A stretch of DNA of 64,000 nucleotides from Neisseria animaloris (GCF_900637855.1 NZ_LR134440.1:930001-994000); one strand, 5' to 3'; shown: positions 46,467-56,902, counted from the first letter of the stretch. Made by a program: numbers and translations. Notes: generated by a model not told the origin, from the sequence alone.

Positions 46467-47384
46467 TTACTGGACTCTAAGATTCTCTTCACGCACAGCA
46501 CTCACAATATCCATACCGAAGAGAGCATTAACATCGGTTTCGTCGAATACATACTGGGCGTTGCAGAAATCACAGTCAATTTCCACACTGCCCTGCTCCG
46601 CCACTACCGAACCGACTTCTTGCCCGCCCAACATCAGCAACATATCGCTCACTTTACCGCGCGAACAAGTGCAGGCAAATTCAATGGTTTCCGGCTCGAA
46701 CACGCGGGGCGGTGTTTCGTGGAACAAACGGTACAACACATGATGCGCATCCAGTGTAGTCAACTCTTCCGCAGTTACCGTTTGCGTCAGCGTAACCATG
46801 TGTTCCCACGATTCAGTATCAATTTCCTGCTCAGGCAAGCGCTGAACCAGCAAACCGCCGCAAACTTCGTCGGAGGCCGCAAGCGAAATATGGGTATCAA
46901 GCTGCTCCGAGCGTTTCATGTAATTTATTAACATTTGCGCAATACTGTCGCCTTCCAGCGGCACCACACCCTGCCACGGATCACCGTCTTGCGGCTGTAA
47001 CGTAATAACAAACACGCCGTTACCGCCTAATAAATCACGTAAGCTTTCGTTATCATCAATGGCAGACTGTTCGTCCCAACGGGCAGTCGCACGGCAAGTC
47101 TGTTCGGATGTAGCCTCTACCACCAGCATTTTCAGACGGCCTTGCCCCTGTACTTGGATAGTCAGCGTGCCGTCAATTTTCAAATTGCTCGATAACAGCG
47201 AACCGGCAGCCAAGAGTTCGCCCAATGCCCGGCGGATGGCTGCGGGATAATGCTTCTGCCCGACAATATGCTGCCACACCTGCTCCAGGCGCACATGCAG
47301 GCCGCGCACAGGCATATCGTCGAAAATAAAACGGGTACGGCAATCATTGCGGGGAGCAGCTGCCTCAGTAATATTCGAGGTCAT
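46467..47384 (-). CDS. hslO: Redox-regulated chaperone Hsp33
   Basis: 305 residues. N-terminal Hsp33 fold (VRLEQVWQHI, ALGELLAAGSLLSSNLKIDGTLTIQVQG), and the C-terminal zinc switch with CTC (about 236-238) and CDFC (about 268-271), the C-x-C...C-x-x-C set whose oxidation turns the chaperone on. Cytoplasmic protection against unfolding under oxidative and bile-like or hypochlorite stress. Confidence 0.96.
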   Translation of the reverse strand: MTSNITEAAAPRNDCRTRFIFDDMPVRGLHVRLEQVWQHIVGQKHYPAAIRRALGELLAAGSLLSSNLKIDGTLTIQVQGQGRLKMLVVEATSEQTCRATARWDEQSAIDDNESLRDLLGGNGVFVITLQPQDGDPWQGVVPLEGDSIAQMLINYMKRSEQLDTHISLAASDEVCGGLLVQRLPEQEIDTESWEHMVTLTQTVTAEELTTLDAHHVLYRLFHETPPRVFEPETIEFACTCSRGKVSDMLLMLGGQEVGSVVAEQGSVEIDCDFCNAQYVFDETDVNALFGMDIVSAVREENLRVQ

Positions 47385-47458
47385 GGTTTTCTTTCAAGCA
47401 TAATCAGATTGTCTGCAATATGGTTACAGGCCGTCTGAAATCAAGTACCTAAAAGCAA

Positions 47459-47491
47459 AAGGCCGTCTGAAAAATCGTTTTCAGACGGCCT
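47459..47491 (-). terminator. DUS-pair terminator behind murJ
   Basis: AAAGGCCGTCTGAAAA/TTTTCAGACGGCCT, 4-nt loop, just past the murJ stop. A further single uptake word lies at 47428-47439. Confidence 0.85.
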
Positions 47492-47499
47492 GCCGTAAA

Positions 47500-49044
47500 T
47501 TATTCGCGCCCTTCCGAACGTTTAAAATCCCGCGGACGGAATCCCAGCGCGGCCAGCGCGGCAAAATACAGCGCGGCTCCAAACAGCACCAATCCCAACA
47601 ACTGCACCGCCTTATACCAGCCGGCAGCCTCTACCCATTGCAGCGGCAGATACATCTGCACCGCCCACAAACCGCCGCCCATGGCCGCAAGCGCGGTAAA
47701 AAGTTTTGCCAAAAATGCCGGCCATCCCGCGCCGGGGCGGTAAATATCGTGCTTTCTCAATAGCACATACAGCAAACCTGCATTCAAACATGCACCCAAG
47801 CCAATTGCCAACGCCAGCCCCACATGCTTCAACGGACCGATAAACGCCAAATTCATCAACTGCGTGCACACCAGCGTGAAAACAGCAATTTTCACAGGTG
47901 TTTTAATATTTTGACGTGCATAAAACCCCGGTGCCAGCACCTTAATCATAATCAGCCCGATTAAACCGAACGAATACGCAATCAACGCATTCTGCGTCAT
48001 CACCGCGTCGTTCAAAGTAAACTCTTTATACATAAACAGCGTAGCCACCAGCGGAAACGACAACACTGCCAACCCCACTGCGGCAGGCATAGCCAACAAC
48101 ATGCACAGGCGCAGACCCCAATCCAGCAATGCGGAAAATTCCTGAGGATTATCACTCGCCGCATATTTCGACAAAGTAGGCAGTAAAATCGTACCCAGCG
48201 CCACACCGAGCACTCCGGTAGGCAGCTCCATCAAACGGTCGGCATAATACATCCACGACACACTGCCCGATTGCAGGAACGACGCAAAAATCGTATTAAT
48301 CACCAACGAAATCTGCGCCACACTTACCCCCAGAATTGCAGGAGCCATCTGCTTCATCACACGGTTTACCGCCGCATCCTTAAAATCCAGCTTAGGCAGC
48401 TTCAAAAAACCCAGCTTCGCCAACCATGGCAACTGAAAACCCAGCTGCAACAAACCGCCCACAAACACCGCCCATGCCAAAGCCATCACCGGCGGATCGA
48501 AATACGGCACGAAAAACAGTGCAAAAACAATAAACGAAACATTCAGAAAAGTAGGCGTGAACGCCGGAATACTGAATTTATGGTACGTATTCAAAATACT
48601 GCCCACAAAAGAAGAAAGCGAAATCAGCAAAATATAAGGAAACGTAACCTTCAGCAGCTCCACCGACAGCGCAAACTTATCCGCATTTCTCGCAAACCCC
48701 GGCGCAGATACATAAATTACCCACGGAGCAGCCAAAATGCCGGCCGCCGTTACAATGACCAAAATAAACGACAACATCCCCGCTACATGACGCACAAACT
48801 CACGTGTCGCCTCTTCCGAACGGGTTTGCTTATACTCCGCCAAAATCGGCACAAACGCCTGTGCAAACGCCCCCTCTGCAAAAATCCGCCGCAGCAGATT
48901 AGGCAGTTTGAACGCCACAAAAAACGCATCCGTTGCCATTCCCGCACCGAACGCCCGCGCAATAATCGTATCGCGCACAAAACCGAGAATGCGCGAAAGC
49001 ATGGTCAAACTGCCGACTTTCGCCAGCGCACCGAGTAGATTCAT
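47500..49044 (-). CDS. murJ: Lipid II flippase MurJ
   Basis: 514 residues, 14 membrane helices. MurJ pattern: [34 protein letters not shown] at the N-terminus with the functional Arg residues, [27 protein letters not shown], and [28 protein letters not shown]. It moves lipid II from the cytoplasmic to the periplasmic side for cell-wall synthesis. The C-terminus [10 protein letters not shown] is short and charged. Confidence 0.96.
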   Translation of the reverse strand: MNLLGALAKVGSLTMLSRILGFVRDTIIARAFGAGMATDAFFVAFKLPNLLRRIFAEGAFAQAFVPILAEYKQTRSEEATREFVRHVAGMLSFILVIVTAAGILAAPWVIYVSAPGFARNADKFALSVELLKVTFPYILLISLSSFVGSILNTYHKFSIPAFTPTFLNVSFIVFALFFVPYFDPPVMALAWAVFVGGLLQLGFQLPWLAKLGFLKLPKLDFKDAAVNRVMKQMAPAILGVSVAQISLVINTIFASFLQSGSVSWMYYADRLMELPTGVLGVALGTILLPTLSKYAASDNPQEFSALLDWGLRLCMLLAMPAAVGLAVLSFPLVATLFMYKEFTLNDAVMTQNALIAYSFGLIGLIMIKVLAPGFYARQNIKTPVKIAVFTLVCTQLMNLAFIGPLKHVGLALAIGLGACLNAGLLYVLLRKHDIYRPGAGWPAFLAKLFTALAAMGGGLWAVQMYLPLQWVEAAGWYKAVQLLGLVLFGAALYFAALAALGFRPRDFKRSEGRE

Positions 49045-49132
49045 AAAAATTTCCGTTCAGCTTCTTATAGCAGAGCGCATATTGCCAGATTCAGATGGGC
49101 AGTCAAGCAGACTTTAAACGGCACAGTGCAGC

Positions 49133-49170
49133 ATGAGGCCGTCTGAAATCTTGTTTTCAGACGGCCTCAT
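49133..49170 (-). terminator. DUS-pair terminator behind the amgK gene
   Basis: ATGAGGCCGTCTGAAA and TTTTCAGACGGCCTCAT, long stem with a short loop, about 15 bases past the leftward stop at 49185. Confidence 0.87.
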
Positions 49171-49184
49171 CCGTTCATTCCAAT

Positions 49185-50189
49185 CTAAAATGTAAATCCG
49201 GTTTCCAACTCGTCATCGCCAACCAACTCGACCAACAACGTATATAGCGGAGCCAAGTCGTTGTAACGGCGTGATGCCCGCCTCAGGTAATTGAGGAACC
49301 GCGGAATTTCGGGGCGGTATTTGTCTTTGCCGTCGCGGTAATACAGTCGTGCAAAGATACCGGCCACTTTAAGATGGCGTTGTACCCCCATCCATTCGAA
49401 CCAACGGTAAAACTCATCAAAATTTTCCGGCACGGGCAATTCGGCGGCACGGGCTTTTTCCCAGTAGCGGATAACCAAATCCAGCACGAATTCTTCTTCC
49501 CATTCGATAAAAGCATCGCGCAGCAGCGACACCAAATCGTAAGAAATCGGTCCGTAAAGCGCATCTTGAAAATCCAACACTCCCGGTCGGCCTTTTTCCA
49601 GCATCAGATTGCGGACGATAAAATCACGGTGCACATACACTTGCGGCTGCTCCAACAACGGCGGCAACAGGGTATCGACGGTTTGCTGCCACAGTTGGTG
49701 CTGTTTGAAATTCAAGCTCTTGCCCAATTCTTTGGCGACAAACCATTCCGGAAAAAGATTGATTTCGCGCAACATAACTTCTTTGTCGTATTCAGGCAAT
49801 ACGTTTTTTTTACTGTGTTTCTGCAAAGTAATCAGTTCGTCAATCGCCTCAAGTAACAAAGCCTTATGTGCAATTTCTCCGCTTTCTTGCTGCATGGCTG
49901 TCAGGAAAGTGGTGTTGCCCAAATCGTTTAACACCATAAAACCTTGAGCTTCGTCTACATGCAGAACCTGTGGTACGTTTATCATGTCAAATAATTTTTG
50001 TACTTTCAGGTAAGGTGCTACACTCATTTTCTCAGGCGGTGCATCCATACAGATTACGGTGCGGCCGTCTGAAAAAGCGGCGCGGAAATACCGCCGGAAA
50101 TCGGCATCGGCTGCGGCAAAACTTAATTCGAAAGACTGGGCGGGATAAACCGTTTCCAGCCAATTTTTCAGTTCGGTTTGTCGTTGCAT
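49185..50189 (-). CDS. amgK: AmgK-like amino-sugar (N-acetylmuramate/N-acetylglucosamine) kinase
   Basis: 334 residues with the aminoglycoside-phosphotransferase fold: FAAADADFRRYFRA, MDAPPEK, catalytic loop VYVHRDFIVRNLM (H-x-D-x4-N) and metal-binding VLDFQDALYGPISYDLVSLLRDAF. In Pseudomonas this enzyme recycles MurNAc via AmgK-MurU, and its gene also stands beside lptD, as here (divergent, 70 bases). The murU partner is not next to it in this window. The assignment rests on motifs and neighbourhood. Confidence 0.85.
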   Translation of the reverse strand: MQRQTELKNWLETVYPAQSFELSFAAADADFRRYFRAAFSDGRTVICMDAPPEKMSVAPYLKVQKLFDMINVPQVLHVDEAQGFMVLNDLGNTTFLTAMQQESGEIAHKALLLEAIDELITLQKHSKKNVLPEYDKEVMLREINLFPEWFVAKELGKSLNFKQHQLWQQTVDTLLPPLLEQPQVYVHRDFIVRNLMLEKGRPGVLDFQDALYGPISYDLVSLLRDAFIEWEEEFVLDLVIRYWEKARAAELPVPENFDEFYRWFEWMGVQRHLKVAGIFARLYYRDGKDKYRPEIPRFLNYLRRASRRYNDLAPLYTLLVELVGDDELETGFTF

Positions 50190-50259
50190 GGTCGTTTTTC
50201 ATTTTTTCAGGTTAAAATATCCGCTATTCTAACTGGCAAAACCGATTTAAGGTGAGACT

Positions 50260-52590
50260 TTGGCTCGTTTATTTTCATTAAAACCGCTGGTATTGGCCTT
50301 GGGAGTAGGCTTCGGCGCAGCAGCGACGGCGCAAGCCGCCGGCGACTTGTCGCTCGGCAACACCTGCCTGAACTGCTCGCCGGAAAAACTGCGTAACGAA
50401 GCGGAAGCACATGCCGTACCCGACATCAAACGCAGCGGAGAAGAACCTCTTCCGGCGGACTATACCCGCATTACTGCCGACCGACTCGAAGGCCAAACCA
50501 ATATCAAAGTGCGTGCCGAAGGCGATGTGATCATTGAACGCAACGACCAAATACTCAACGCACAATGGGTAGACTACGACCAAAGCCTCGAAATCGTGCG
50601 GGCCGGCAATACGTTCACGCTATATCAAAACGGTTCCACCGTCAGTGGCAGTACAGTCGAATACAACTTAGCCGAAGGCACCGGCATTTCGCACAATGCA
50701 CGCTTGGAAGCCGAACACGAAGGCCGCCGTTTGCAAAGTGTGAGCGAAACGGCCGAAATGCAGGGCGACGGCCGCTACAAGCTTACCAATACAAAATTCA
50801 ACACTTGCGAGCGCGGCGATGCAAGTTGGTATATTCAAGCGAAAAGCATTGAAGCAGACCAAAACAGCGGCATCGGCGTGGCCAAACATGCTTCGCTGGT
50901 TTTCGGCGGAGTGCCGGTTTTATATACGCCGTGGGCCGATTTCCCCATCAACGGCAACCGTAAAAGCGGCTTGTTGGTGCCGACGCTTTCTATCGGTTCA
51001 GACGGCCTCGAAATGGCCGTGCCCTATTACCTCAACCTTGCACCGAATTATGATGCAACCGTTACGCCCGGCTTTATCAGCAACCGTGGTGCGCAATTAG
51101 GCGGACAGTTCCGTTATCTTGATCCTAAATTCGCAGGAAAAATCGAAGGCACTTGGATGCCCGACGATAAACGGAGCAAACACAACAACCGCTACCGCGC
51201 ACAGTGGGAACACCGCCACCAATTTACCGACCGTCTCAGCGGAGGCATAGACTTCCACCAAGTATCCGACGACGACTATTACCGAGACTTCTACAACCGC
51301 GACGATATCGCCCGCAACGTCAATCTGAACCGCCAAGCATGGTTAAATTACAACTCCCGCTTGTTGGACGGTTTTTTTGATGGTTATTTCACCGCCCAAA
51401 AATACCAAACTCTTGCCAATGCCGACGGCTACAAAGACGAACCTTATGCCCTGATGCCGCGTTTTTCCGCCCGTTGGCAGAAAAGCATAAGCGGTGCGCA
51501 AGTCAACGTATTCAGCCAGTTCACCCGCTTCGACCACGATAGCAAGCAGGCCGGCAGCCGTGTGGTGCTGTATCCTAGCGTCAAATGGGATTTGCATAAT
51601 GCATGGGGTTATCTGCGCCCCAAAATCGGTGTGCATGCCACCTATTACGATTTGGATAAATTTGAAAAGAAAAACGCACGCACACTCAGCCGCACATTAC
51701 CGGTTTTCAATGTTGACGGCGGCCTGACTTTCGAGCGCAAGGCCTCGCTCTTCGGCAACAATTACGTCCAAACCCTCGAGCCGCGCCTGTTTTACAACTA
51801 CATTCCGACCAAGTCGCAAAACGACCTGCCTAATTTCGACTCTTCGGAAAACAGCTTCAACTACAGCCAGCTTTTCCGTGAAAACCTGTATTCCGGCAAC
51901 GACCGCATCAACTCCGCCAACAGCGTTTCCACCGCGGTGCAAACCCGTTTCCTCAACCCGAACAACGGTGCCGAACTATTCCGTGCCGGTATCGGCCAGA
52001 AATTTTACTTGAAAAACGATAACGTATTGCTCGACGGAAGCGTGGACCGCTACACCCGCAACCGTTCCGATTGGGTGGCGTTTGCCAACGGAAAAGTCAG
52101 CAATAGCGTAAGCGTGGATACCGATGTACATTACAACCAAAACTTGAAGCGTACCGAAAGCTTCTCCACCGGAGTACGCTACAACCCCGAGCCGGGCAAA
52201 GTATTGAGTGCACATTATAAATACGGGCGCAATGAAAAAATATACTTGCAAAAAAACGGCGAATATTTTTACGACAAACTCAGCCAGATAGATCTTGCTG
52301 CCCAGTGGCCGCTTACGAAAAACCTGTACGGCGTTGCCCGCTACAACCATGAAATCAATGTTAAAAAGCCGCTGGAAATACTCGCCGGTGTCGAATATAA
52401 AAGCGGCTGCGGCTGCTGGAGTGCCAGCGTGGTCGGCCAACGTTACGTTACCGGCCTGAACAGTAAGAAAAACGCCGTATTTTTCAACCTGCAACTTAAA
52501 GATTTGAGTAATATCGGCAACAATCCTTTTGAAAAACTGCGTTTAGCCATTCCCGGCTACAGCAAAACCAACGAGGTAGTCAAACAATGA
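50260..52590 (+). CDS. lptD: LPS-assembly outer membrane protein LptD
   Basis: 776 residues, start TTG 50260 with a good AAGGTGAG box 5 nt upstream; no ATG fits, and the signal peptide (LFSLKPLVLALGVGFGAAATAQA) begins right there. Periplasmic OstA-like domain (ADRLEGQTNIKVRAEGDVIIERNDQILNAQWVDYDQS) followed by the large beta-barrel with alternating aromatic strands (RLSGGIDFHQVSDDDYYRDFY and later). Cys at CLNC near the N-terminus and CGCW near the C-terminus form the essential disulfides. It inserts LOS at the outer surface. Its TGA overlaps the surA ATG. Confidence 0.96.
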   Translation: MARLFSLKPLVLALGVGFGAAATAQAAGDLSLGNTCLNCSPEKLRNEAEAHAVPDIKRSGEEPLPADYTRITADRLEGQTNIKVRAEGDVIIERNDQILNAQWVDYDQSLEIVRAGNTFTLYQNGSTVSGSTVEYNLAEGTGISHNARLEAEHEGRRLQSVSETAEMQGDGRYKLTNTKFNTCERGDASWYIQAKSIEADQNSGIGVAKHASLVFGGVPVLYTPWADFPINGNRKSGLLVPTLSIGSDGLEMAVPYYLNLAPNYDATVTPGFISNRGAQLGGQFRYLDPKFAGKIEGTWMPDDKRSKHNNRYRAQWEHRHQFTDRLSGGIDFHQVSDDDYYRDFYNRDDIARNVNLNRQAWLNYNSRLLDGFFDGYFTAQKYQTLANADGYKDEPYALMPRFSARWQKSISGAQVNVFSQFTRFDHDSKQAGSRVVLYPSVKWDLHNAWGYLRPKIGVHATYYDLDKFEKKNARTLSRTLPVFNVDGGLTFERKASLFGNNYVQTLEPRLFYNYIPTKSQNDLPNFDSSENSFNYSQLFRENLYSGNDRINSANSVSTAVQTRFLNPNNGAELFRAGIGQKFYLKNDNVLLDGSVDRYTRNRSDWVAFANGKVSNSVSVDTDVHYNQNLKRTESFSTGVRYNPEPGKVLSAHYKYGRNEKIYLQKNGEYFYDKLSQIDLAAQWPLTKNLYGVARYNHEINVKKPLEILAGVEYKSGCGCWSASVVGQRYVTGLNSKKNAVFFNLQLKDLSNIGNNPFEKLRLAIPGYSKTNEVVKQ

Positions 52591-53546
52591 ACTGTAAATC
52601 CCTGATTCTCGCCGCCACCCTCGGCCTTGCCCTGCAAACTGCCCAAGCCTCTGATGTCAAACTGGTGGATGGAATTGCTGCGATTGCCGGTACTGAAGCA
52701 ATTACTCACCGCGACGTACGCCAAGGTATCGCCGAAGCACGGCGTAATCTGCCTAAAGACAGCCAAATCAGTAATGAAGAACTGCGCCAACAAGTGCTGC
52801 AACAGCTGATTAACCAGTCATTAATCGTACAGGCAGGCAGATTACGCAACATCAACGCCAGCGATGCCGAAATCGATGAAACACTCGCCCTCATTGCCCA
52901 ATCCCGCAAAACCACTATCGACGGCTTATATGCGCAATCGGCCAAGATCGGAGTAAGCAAAGCCGCGATGCGCCGCAGCATCGCCGACAGCATTATTGCC
53001 CAAAAGGTTCAACAACAGGCGATTATGCAAAACAGCCGCGTAAGCGATGCCGAAGTGGACAATCTGCTTGCACGCGCCAAAGAGCAAGGCATTGCCCTGC
53101 CCGAGGGTAAACCGATGCGCCAATACCGCGCCCAACATATTTTGTTGAAAGGCGAAAGCAGTAATGCATTGGCTGCCGCAGAAAGCGGTATCCGCAAAAT
53201 TTATAACCAAGCCCGCAGCGGTACTGATTTTGCTTCATTGGCACGCAGATTTTCCCAAGATGGCAGTGCGGCGGCAGGCGGTGATTTAGGTTGGTTTGGT
53301 GAAGGCCATATGGTTCCGGAATTTGAAGACGCAGTTAAGGCTCTGAATCCCGGTCAAATCAGCCGCCCCATACGCACCCAATTCGGCTGGCACGTTATCA
53401 AGCTCAACGAAGTGCGTGAAGCGGGCACTCCCGAAGAACAGCAACGCGAGGCTGTACGCCAATACATCGCCCAACAAAAAGTGGAACAGGCTACCGCCAA
53501 CCTGCTGCAAGAACTGCACGCCAACTCGTTTGTAGAAATCCGCTGA
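52587..53546 (+). CDS. surA: Periplasmic chaperone/peptidyl-prolyl isomerase SurA
   Basis: 319 residues with signal peptide (MNCKSLILAATLGLALQTAQA). N-terminal SurA chaperone part (VDGIAAIAGTEAITHRDV..., LRQQVLQQLINQSLIVQAGR) and one parvulin domain (RAQHILLKGES...DFASLARRFSQDGSAAAGGDLGWFGEGHMVPEFEDAVKAL). Enteric SurA has two parvulin domains; the one-domain form is normal in Neisseria. It helps LptD and other barrel proteins to fold, which fits its coupling (ATGA) to lptD. Confidence 0.95.
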   Translation: MNCKSLILAATLGLALQTAQASDVKLVDGIAAIAGTEAITHRDVRQGIAEARRNLPKDSQISNEELRQQVLQQLINQSLIVQAGRLRNINASDAEIDETLALIAQSRKTTIDGLYAQSAKIGVSKAAMRRSIADSIIAQKVQQQAIMQNSRVSDAEVDNLLARAKEQGIALPEGKPMRQYRAQHILLKGESSNALAAAESGIRKIYNQARSGTDFASLARRFSQDGSAAAGGDLGWFGEGHMVPEFEDAVKALNPGQISRPIRTQFGWHVIKLNEVREAGTPEEQQREAVRQYIAQQKVEQATANLLQELHANSFVEIR

Positions 53547-53564
53547 TTCAAGCATTACAAGCTG

Positions 53565-53608
53565 AAAGGCCGTCTGAAAGACTTGTTAAAAATCTTTCAG
53601 ACGGCCTC
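53565..53608. terminator. DUS-pair bidirectional terminator
   Basis: AAAGGCCGTCTGAAAGA/TCTTTCAGACGGCCT across a 10-nt loop between convergent surA and the methyltransferase gene. Confidence 0.85.
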
Positions 53609-53633
53609 TTTTAAATAATATTCCGCAACCTTC

Positions 53634-54230
53634 TTACCGCTTACGCCCCAACAGGCAGATAACCGAACTGGTTCCCTGATGGCGGCTGCCTTCGTCCATT
53701 TCTCGCAAACTATGCTCGGCAATCAGCCATTCCAAACCGTCCAGCGCACTTTGCATTTCTTCCAACGTGCCAAGCATGACGGGATCGCTGGGGCCGCCGG
53801 TGCCGTAGCCGATTTGGTCGGGATGGTAAAACACGCCGGCAAACAAACCTCCGCTTTGCAATGCGCCGATAATGCGCTGCATCACGCGGGTACGCTCCGG
53901 TTCTGCAAAATGGCAGAACACCGAAGTAATCACGGCATAATGTTCAGACGGCATCTGCATTTCGGTAATGTTTTCCAAACGGGTGGAAAAGTGCACGCCT
54001 TTGGCTTCTGCCAGCTTTCGCGCTTTTTCCAGGCCCACCGCCGACATATCCACCCCTTCCGTATCCAAACCATGCTGGGCGAGAAAAACACCGTTACGGC
54101 CCTCTCCCGTAGCCAAATCCAACGCCCGCCCCTTTCTAGGCAGGTAAGGTTTGATACGTGCAATAAATTCATTCGGCTCAGTACCAAAAACATATTCGCT
54201 GCTTGAATAATGTTCGTTCCATTTAGACAT
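53634..54230 (-). CDS. Class I SAM-dependent methyltransferase (TehB-like)
   Basis: 198 residues. SAM-binding motif ALDLATGEGRNGVFLAQHG, second motif EGVDMSAVGLEKARKLAE, and the middle region YAVITSVFCHFAEPERTRVM. The start KWNEHYSSSEYVFGTEPNEFI is typical of small cytoplasmic methyltransferases of the TehB/thiopurine type. Substrate unknown. Single gene, 30 bases upstream a J-domain gene in the same direction. Confidence 0.85.
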   Translation of the reverse strand: MSKWNEHYSSSEYVFGTEPNEFIARIKPYLPRKGRALDLATGEGRNGVFLAQHGLDTEGVDMSAVGLEKARKLAEAKGVHFSTRLENITEMQMPSEHYAVITSVFCHFAEPERTRVMQRIIGALQSGGLFAGVFYHPDQIGYGTGGPSDPVMLGTLEEMQSALDGLEWLIAEHSLREMDEGSRHQGTSSVICLLGRKR

Positions 54231-54259
54231 GTCGTTCCTCTATATTTTTCAGACGGCTT

Positions 54260-55012
54260 CTACAATACATCAGGAGGTGCGTTTTCCAATACTACATTTA
54301 CCCGGGTTTGCTCGTCTGGCAAAGTAAATCCGGCTGCCTCCCACGTGTCGTTAACCAATTGGCGGTAACGGATACGGTAAGTTCCTGCGGCGAGTTTGAA
54401 TGCGGTGAAATCGGCATGGGCAGGAATATAAACCGTGCGGATGGCGGTATCGCCTTTGGCCAGATAAATCTGCACGAACACCGCCGAACGGTTGCGGCGG
54501 TTATCGATTTTTACCATACCGTTGCCCCGCTCCGCCAGCACGGGATAGCCGTCGAGATATTGGGCGAATTCGGGATAATGCTCGGAAGCGGCAACCGCAC
54601 GCGGCGGCATATCGGCAGCGGCTTCGCGTTGTTGCTGCGCCAGCCAAAACAGGCCGCCCAGCAAGAAAACGAAAAAAGCCAGCCCCAGCCAGAAACGGCG
54701 CTGCCGCAGTAAGTTTTCAGACGGCATCGGCTCCGCCTGTGCGGGCATAGGCGGGCTTAACGGCATCTCCGACCCCCAGCCTTGCTGTTGCGCGGCAATC
54801 CATTCATCGTGCGCACGCCGCTGTTCGGGATCGGACAATACCGCATACGAGCGGTTAATCAGGCTCATGATGCGGTGTGCGTCGGGGTTATCCCGGTTTT
54901 GGTCGGGATGGTATTTTTTGCAAAGCGAACGATAAGCCGCGCGGATAACTTCTATAGGTGCGTCCTGTGCGACTTTGAGATTGTCGTAATGGGTATGTAT
55001 GCGTTTCGACAT
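54260..55012 (-). CDS. J-domain protein with one membrane helix
   Basis: 250 residues. J-domain at 5-70 with the HPD loop (CKKYHPDQNRDNP) and ISLINRSYAVLSDPEQRRAHDEW. A membrane helix follows at about 105-125 (FWLGLAFFVFLLGGLFWLA), then a periplasmic part (about 130-250) rich in beta-strands (AVFVQIYLAKGDTAIRTVYIPAHADFTAFKLAAGTYRIRYRQL). The J-domain would recruit DnaK to the inner membrane; what the outer part does is unknown. It lies 25 bases after tsaD stop, same direction. Confidence 0.88.
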   Translation of the reverse strand: MSKRIHTHYDNLKVAQDAPIEVIRAAYRSLCKKYHPDQNRDNPDAHRIMSLINRSYAVLSDPEQRRAHDEWIAAQQQGWGSEMPLSPPMPAQAEPMPSENLLRQRRFWLGLAFFVFLLGGLFWLAQQQREAAADMPPRAVAASEHYPEFAQYLDGYPVLAERGNGMVKIDNRRNRSAVFVQIYLAKGDTAIRTVYIPAHADFTAFKLAAGTYRIRYRQLVNDTWEAAGFTLPDEQTRVNVVLENAPPDVL

Positions 55013-55036
55013 GGGCTTTGCGGTGGGAAGAAAAGG

Positions 55037-56110
55037 TTATTGGGAAGGCTGTTTCACAATATCCGTCAACGGCCAGCGCGGTTTCACATTAAACCCGCCT
55101 GAAGGTTGGGCCTGCTGCAAACGCATTGCGCCGGCAAAGGCAATCATCGCGCCGTTGTCAGTGCAATACTCCATCGGCGGGAAATAAACCTTTACGGCTT
55201 CGGCAGGCGGTTTCGCGCGGCCTTTTGCGTAAGGCGGCTGTATTTTCAGACGGCCTAAGGTTTCGCGCAGTTTCCAGTTCGCCCCCACGCCGCCGGCCAC
55301 CACCAAAGTACGGAAGCCGGTATCCAGCAGGGCCTTGTGCGCTTTGGCCGCCAACACATCCACCACCGCATCTTGAAACGCACGGCAGATATCGTTGCGG
55401 GTTTGTTCGGGCATTTCACCGTCGTTTTCCGCCCGTACTTTCTGCACAGCAGTCAGCACTGCGGTTTTCAGGCCGGAAAAGCTCATCTGTAAATCGTCGG
55501 AATGCAGCATCGGGCGCGGGAAACTGAATGCATCGGGCGAACCGAGTTTGGCAAGCTGGGAGAGTTTGGCTCCGCCCGGATACGGCAGGCCGAGCAGTTT
55601 GGCGGTTTTATCAAACGCTTCTCCGGCGGCATCATCCACACTTTCACCCAAAAGCGTGTAATCGCCGACACCGCGCACCGCCATAAATTGCGAATGCCCG
55701 CCCGACACCAGTAACGCCACAAAAGGAAATTCAGGTTTTTCATCGGCCAGCAGCGGCGAAAGCAGATGCCCTTCGAGATGATGGACGGGAATCACGGGCT
55801 TGCCGAGCGCGAAAGCCAAAGCGTTGGCATAGCTGGAACCGGCCAGCAGCGCACCGCCCAATCCCGGACCTTGCGTGAATGCCACTGCATCAATATCGGT
55901 ATACCCTGCCCCGGCTTCTTCCAAACAGCCCTGCGTCAGCGGCACCAGCCTGCGGATATGGTCGCGGCTCGCCAGCTCCGGCACCACGCCGCCGTATTCG
56001 GCGTGCATCGCCATCTGCGTGTGCAATTGATGCGCCAGCAAACCGCGTTCGGTGTCGTAAAGCGCCACACCGGTTTCGTCGCAAGAAGATTCTATTCCCA
56101 ATACCAACAT
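55037..56110 (-). CDS. tsaD: tRNA N6-threonylcarbamoyladenosine synthase subunit TsaD
   Basis: 357 residues. [14 protein letters not shown] (ATP-binding start), [19 protein letters not shown], iron-ligand region [14 protein letters not shown], and [40 protein letters not shown], then [15 protein letters not shown]. With TsaB, TsaC and TsaE it makes t6A at position 37 of tRNAs reading ANN codons. It stands upstream of the J-domain gene in one likely transcript. Confidence 0.97.
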   Translation of the reverse strand: MLVLGIESSCDETGVALYDTERGLLAHQLHTQMAMHAEYGGVVPELASRDHIRRLVPLTQGCLEEAGAGYTDIDAVAFTQGPGLGGALLAGSSYANALAFALGKPVIPVHHLEGHLLSPLLADEKPEFPFVALLVSGGHSQFMAVRGVGDYTLLGESVDDAAGEAFDKTAKLLGLPYPGGAKLSQLAKLGSPDAFSFPRPMLHSDDLQMSFSGLKTAVLTAVQKVRAENDGEMPEQTRNDICRAFQDAVVDVLAAKAHKALLDTGFRTLVVAGGVGANWKLRETLGRLKIQPPYAKGRAKPPAEAVKVYFPPMEYCTDNGAMIAFAGAMRLQQAQPSGGFNVKPRWPLTDIVKQPSQ

Positions 56111-56182
56111 AACTTGAGGCCGTCTGAAAAAGTAAAGCGTAATATTTTAGCGGATTTTCCACCGCCATGCGTATGAATGCGC

Positions 56183-56215
56183 AAAGGCCGTCTGAAATAC
56201 TGTTCAGACGGCCTC
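56183..56215 (-). terminator. DUS-pair terminator behind yjgA
   Basis: AAAGGCCGTCTGAA/TTCAGACGGCCTCA, short loop, about 20 bases past the leftward stop at 56235. Confidence 0.82.
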
Positions 56216-56234
56216 ATGCTCACCGAGAGATTTT

Positions 56235-56771
56235 TTACTCGAAGGTTTCTTCTTCCGCCCCTTCATCCGTAGCGGAATGGCTGCCGTCCATCACGGCTTT
56301 GATTTCTTGAAACAAAGCGCGGAAATTTTTCGGCGGTTTGTTCAACTCCTGCTCTTTGCGCGTGTTGCGGATTAAAGTGCGCAATTTGCCTGCATCGGCA
56401 TTCGGGTATTCCGCAATAAACGCCGTAAGCGCATCGTCGCCCCCTATCAGACGGTCGCGCGCCTGTTCCACCCGCTGTAAAAAAGCGTTGTGGGCGGCAT
56501 TGTCGCCGCGCAGCTTGGCCAGATAGCGTTCGATCGGTTCGGGATCGGTATCGCGCATCAGGCGGCCGATGTATTGCGCCTGCCGTTTCAAGGCACCGTT
56601 GGAAGTAATTTTTTTATACGCCAGCACCGCTTCGTACAAATCTTCGGGCAAGCCGATTTTTTTTAAGGTGTCGGGGGAAAGTTTGGTCAGCTGCATACCC
56701 AAGTCTTGCAGGCTGTCCATCTGTTTTTTCACCTGGGTTTTGCTTACCCATTCTTGTTCGTTATTACTCAT
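56235..56771 (-). CDS. darP: Ribosome biogenesis factor YjgA/DarP (DUF615)
   Basis: 178 residues, all helical and charged. DUF615 pattern: SKTQVKKQMDSLQDLGMQLTKLSPDTLKKIGLPEDLYEAVLAYKKI, ALKRQAQYIGRLMRDTD, ALTAFIAEYPNADAGKLRTLIRNTRKEQELNKPPKNFRALFQEI. In E. coli this protein acts in late maturation of the 50S subunit. Single gene, divergent from pmbA. Confidence 0.93.
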   Translation of the reverse strand: MSNNEQEWVSKTQVKKQMDSLQDLGMQLTKLSPDTLKKIGLPEDLYEAVLAYKKITSNGALKRQAQYIGRLMRDTDPEPIERYLAKLRGDNAAHNAFLQRVEQARDRLIGGDDALTAFIAEYPNADAGKLRTLIRNTRKEQELNKPPKNFRALFQEIKAVMDGSHSATDEGAEEETFE

Positions 56772-56902
56772 TTTTTTGTCTCTTTATCAGGTTGCCGCAT
56801 TCTAACACAGCCGCCCGCTTCATCCTTGCCGCTGCTATATTTTTACCGAGGCCGTCTGAAAGCAGTTAAAATACCGTGCAACCTTCATTGACGGCAAAAA
56901 TC

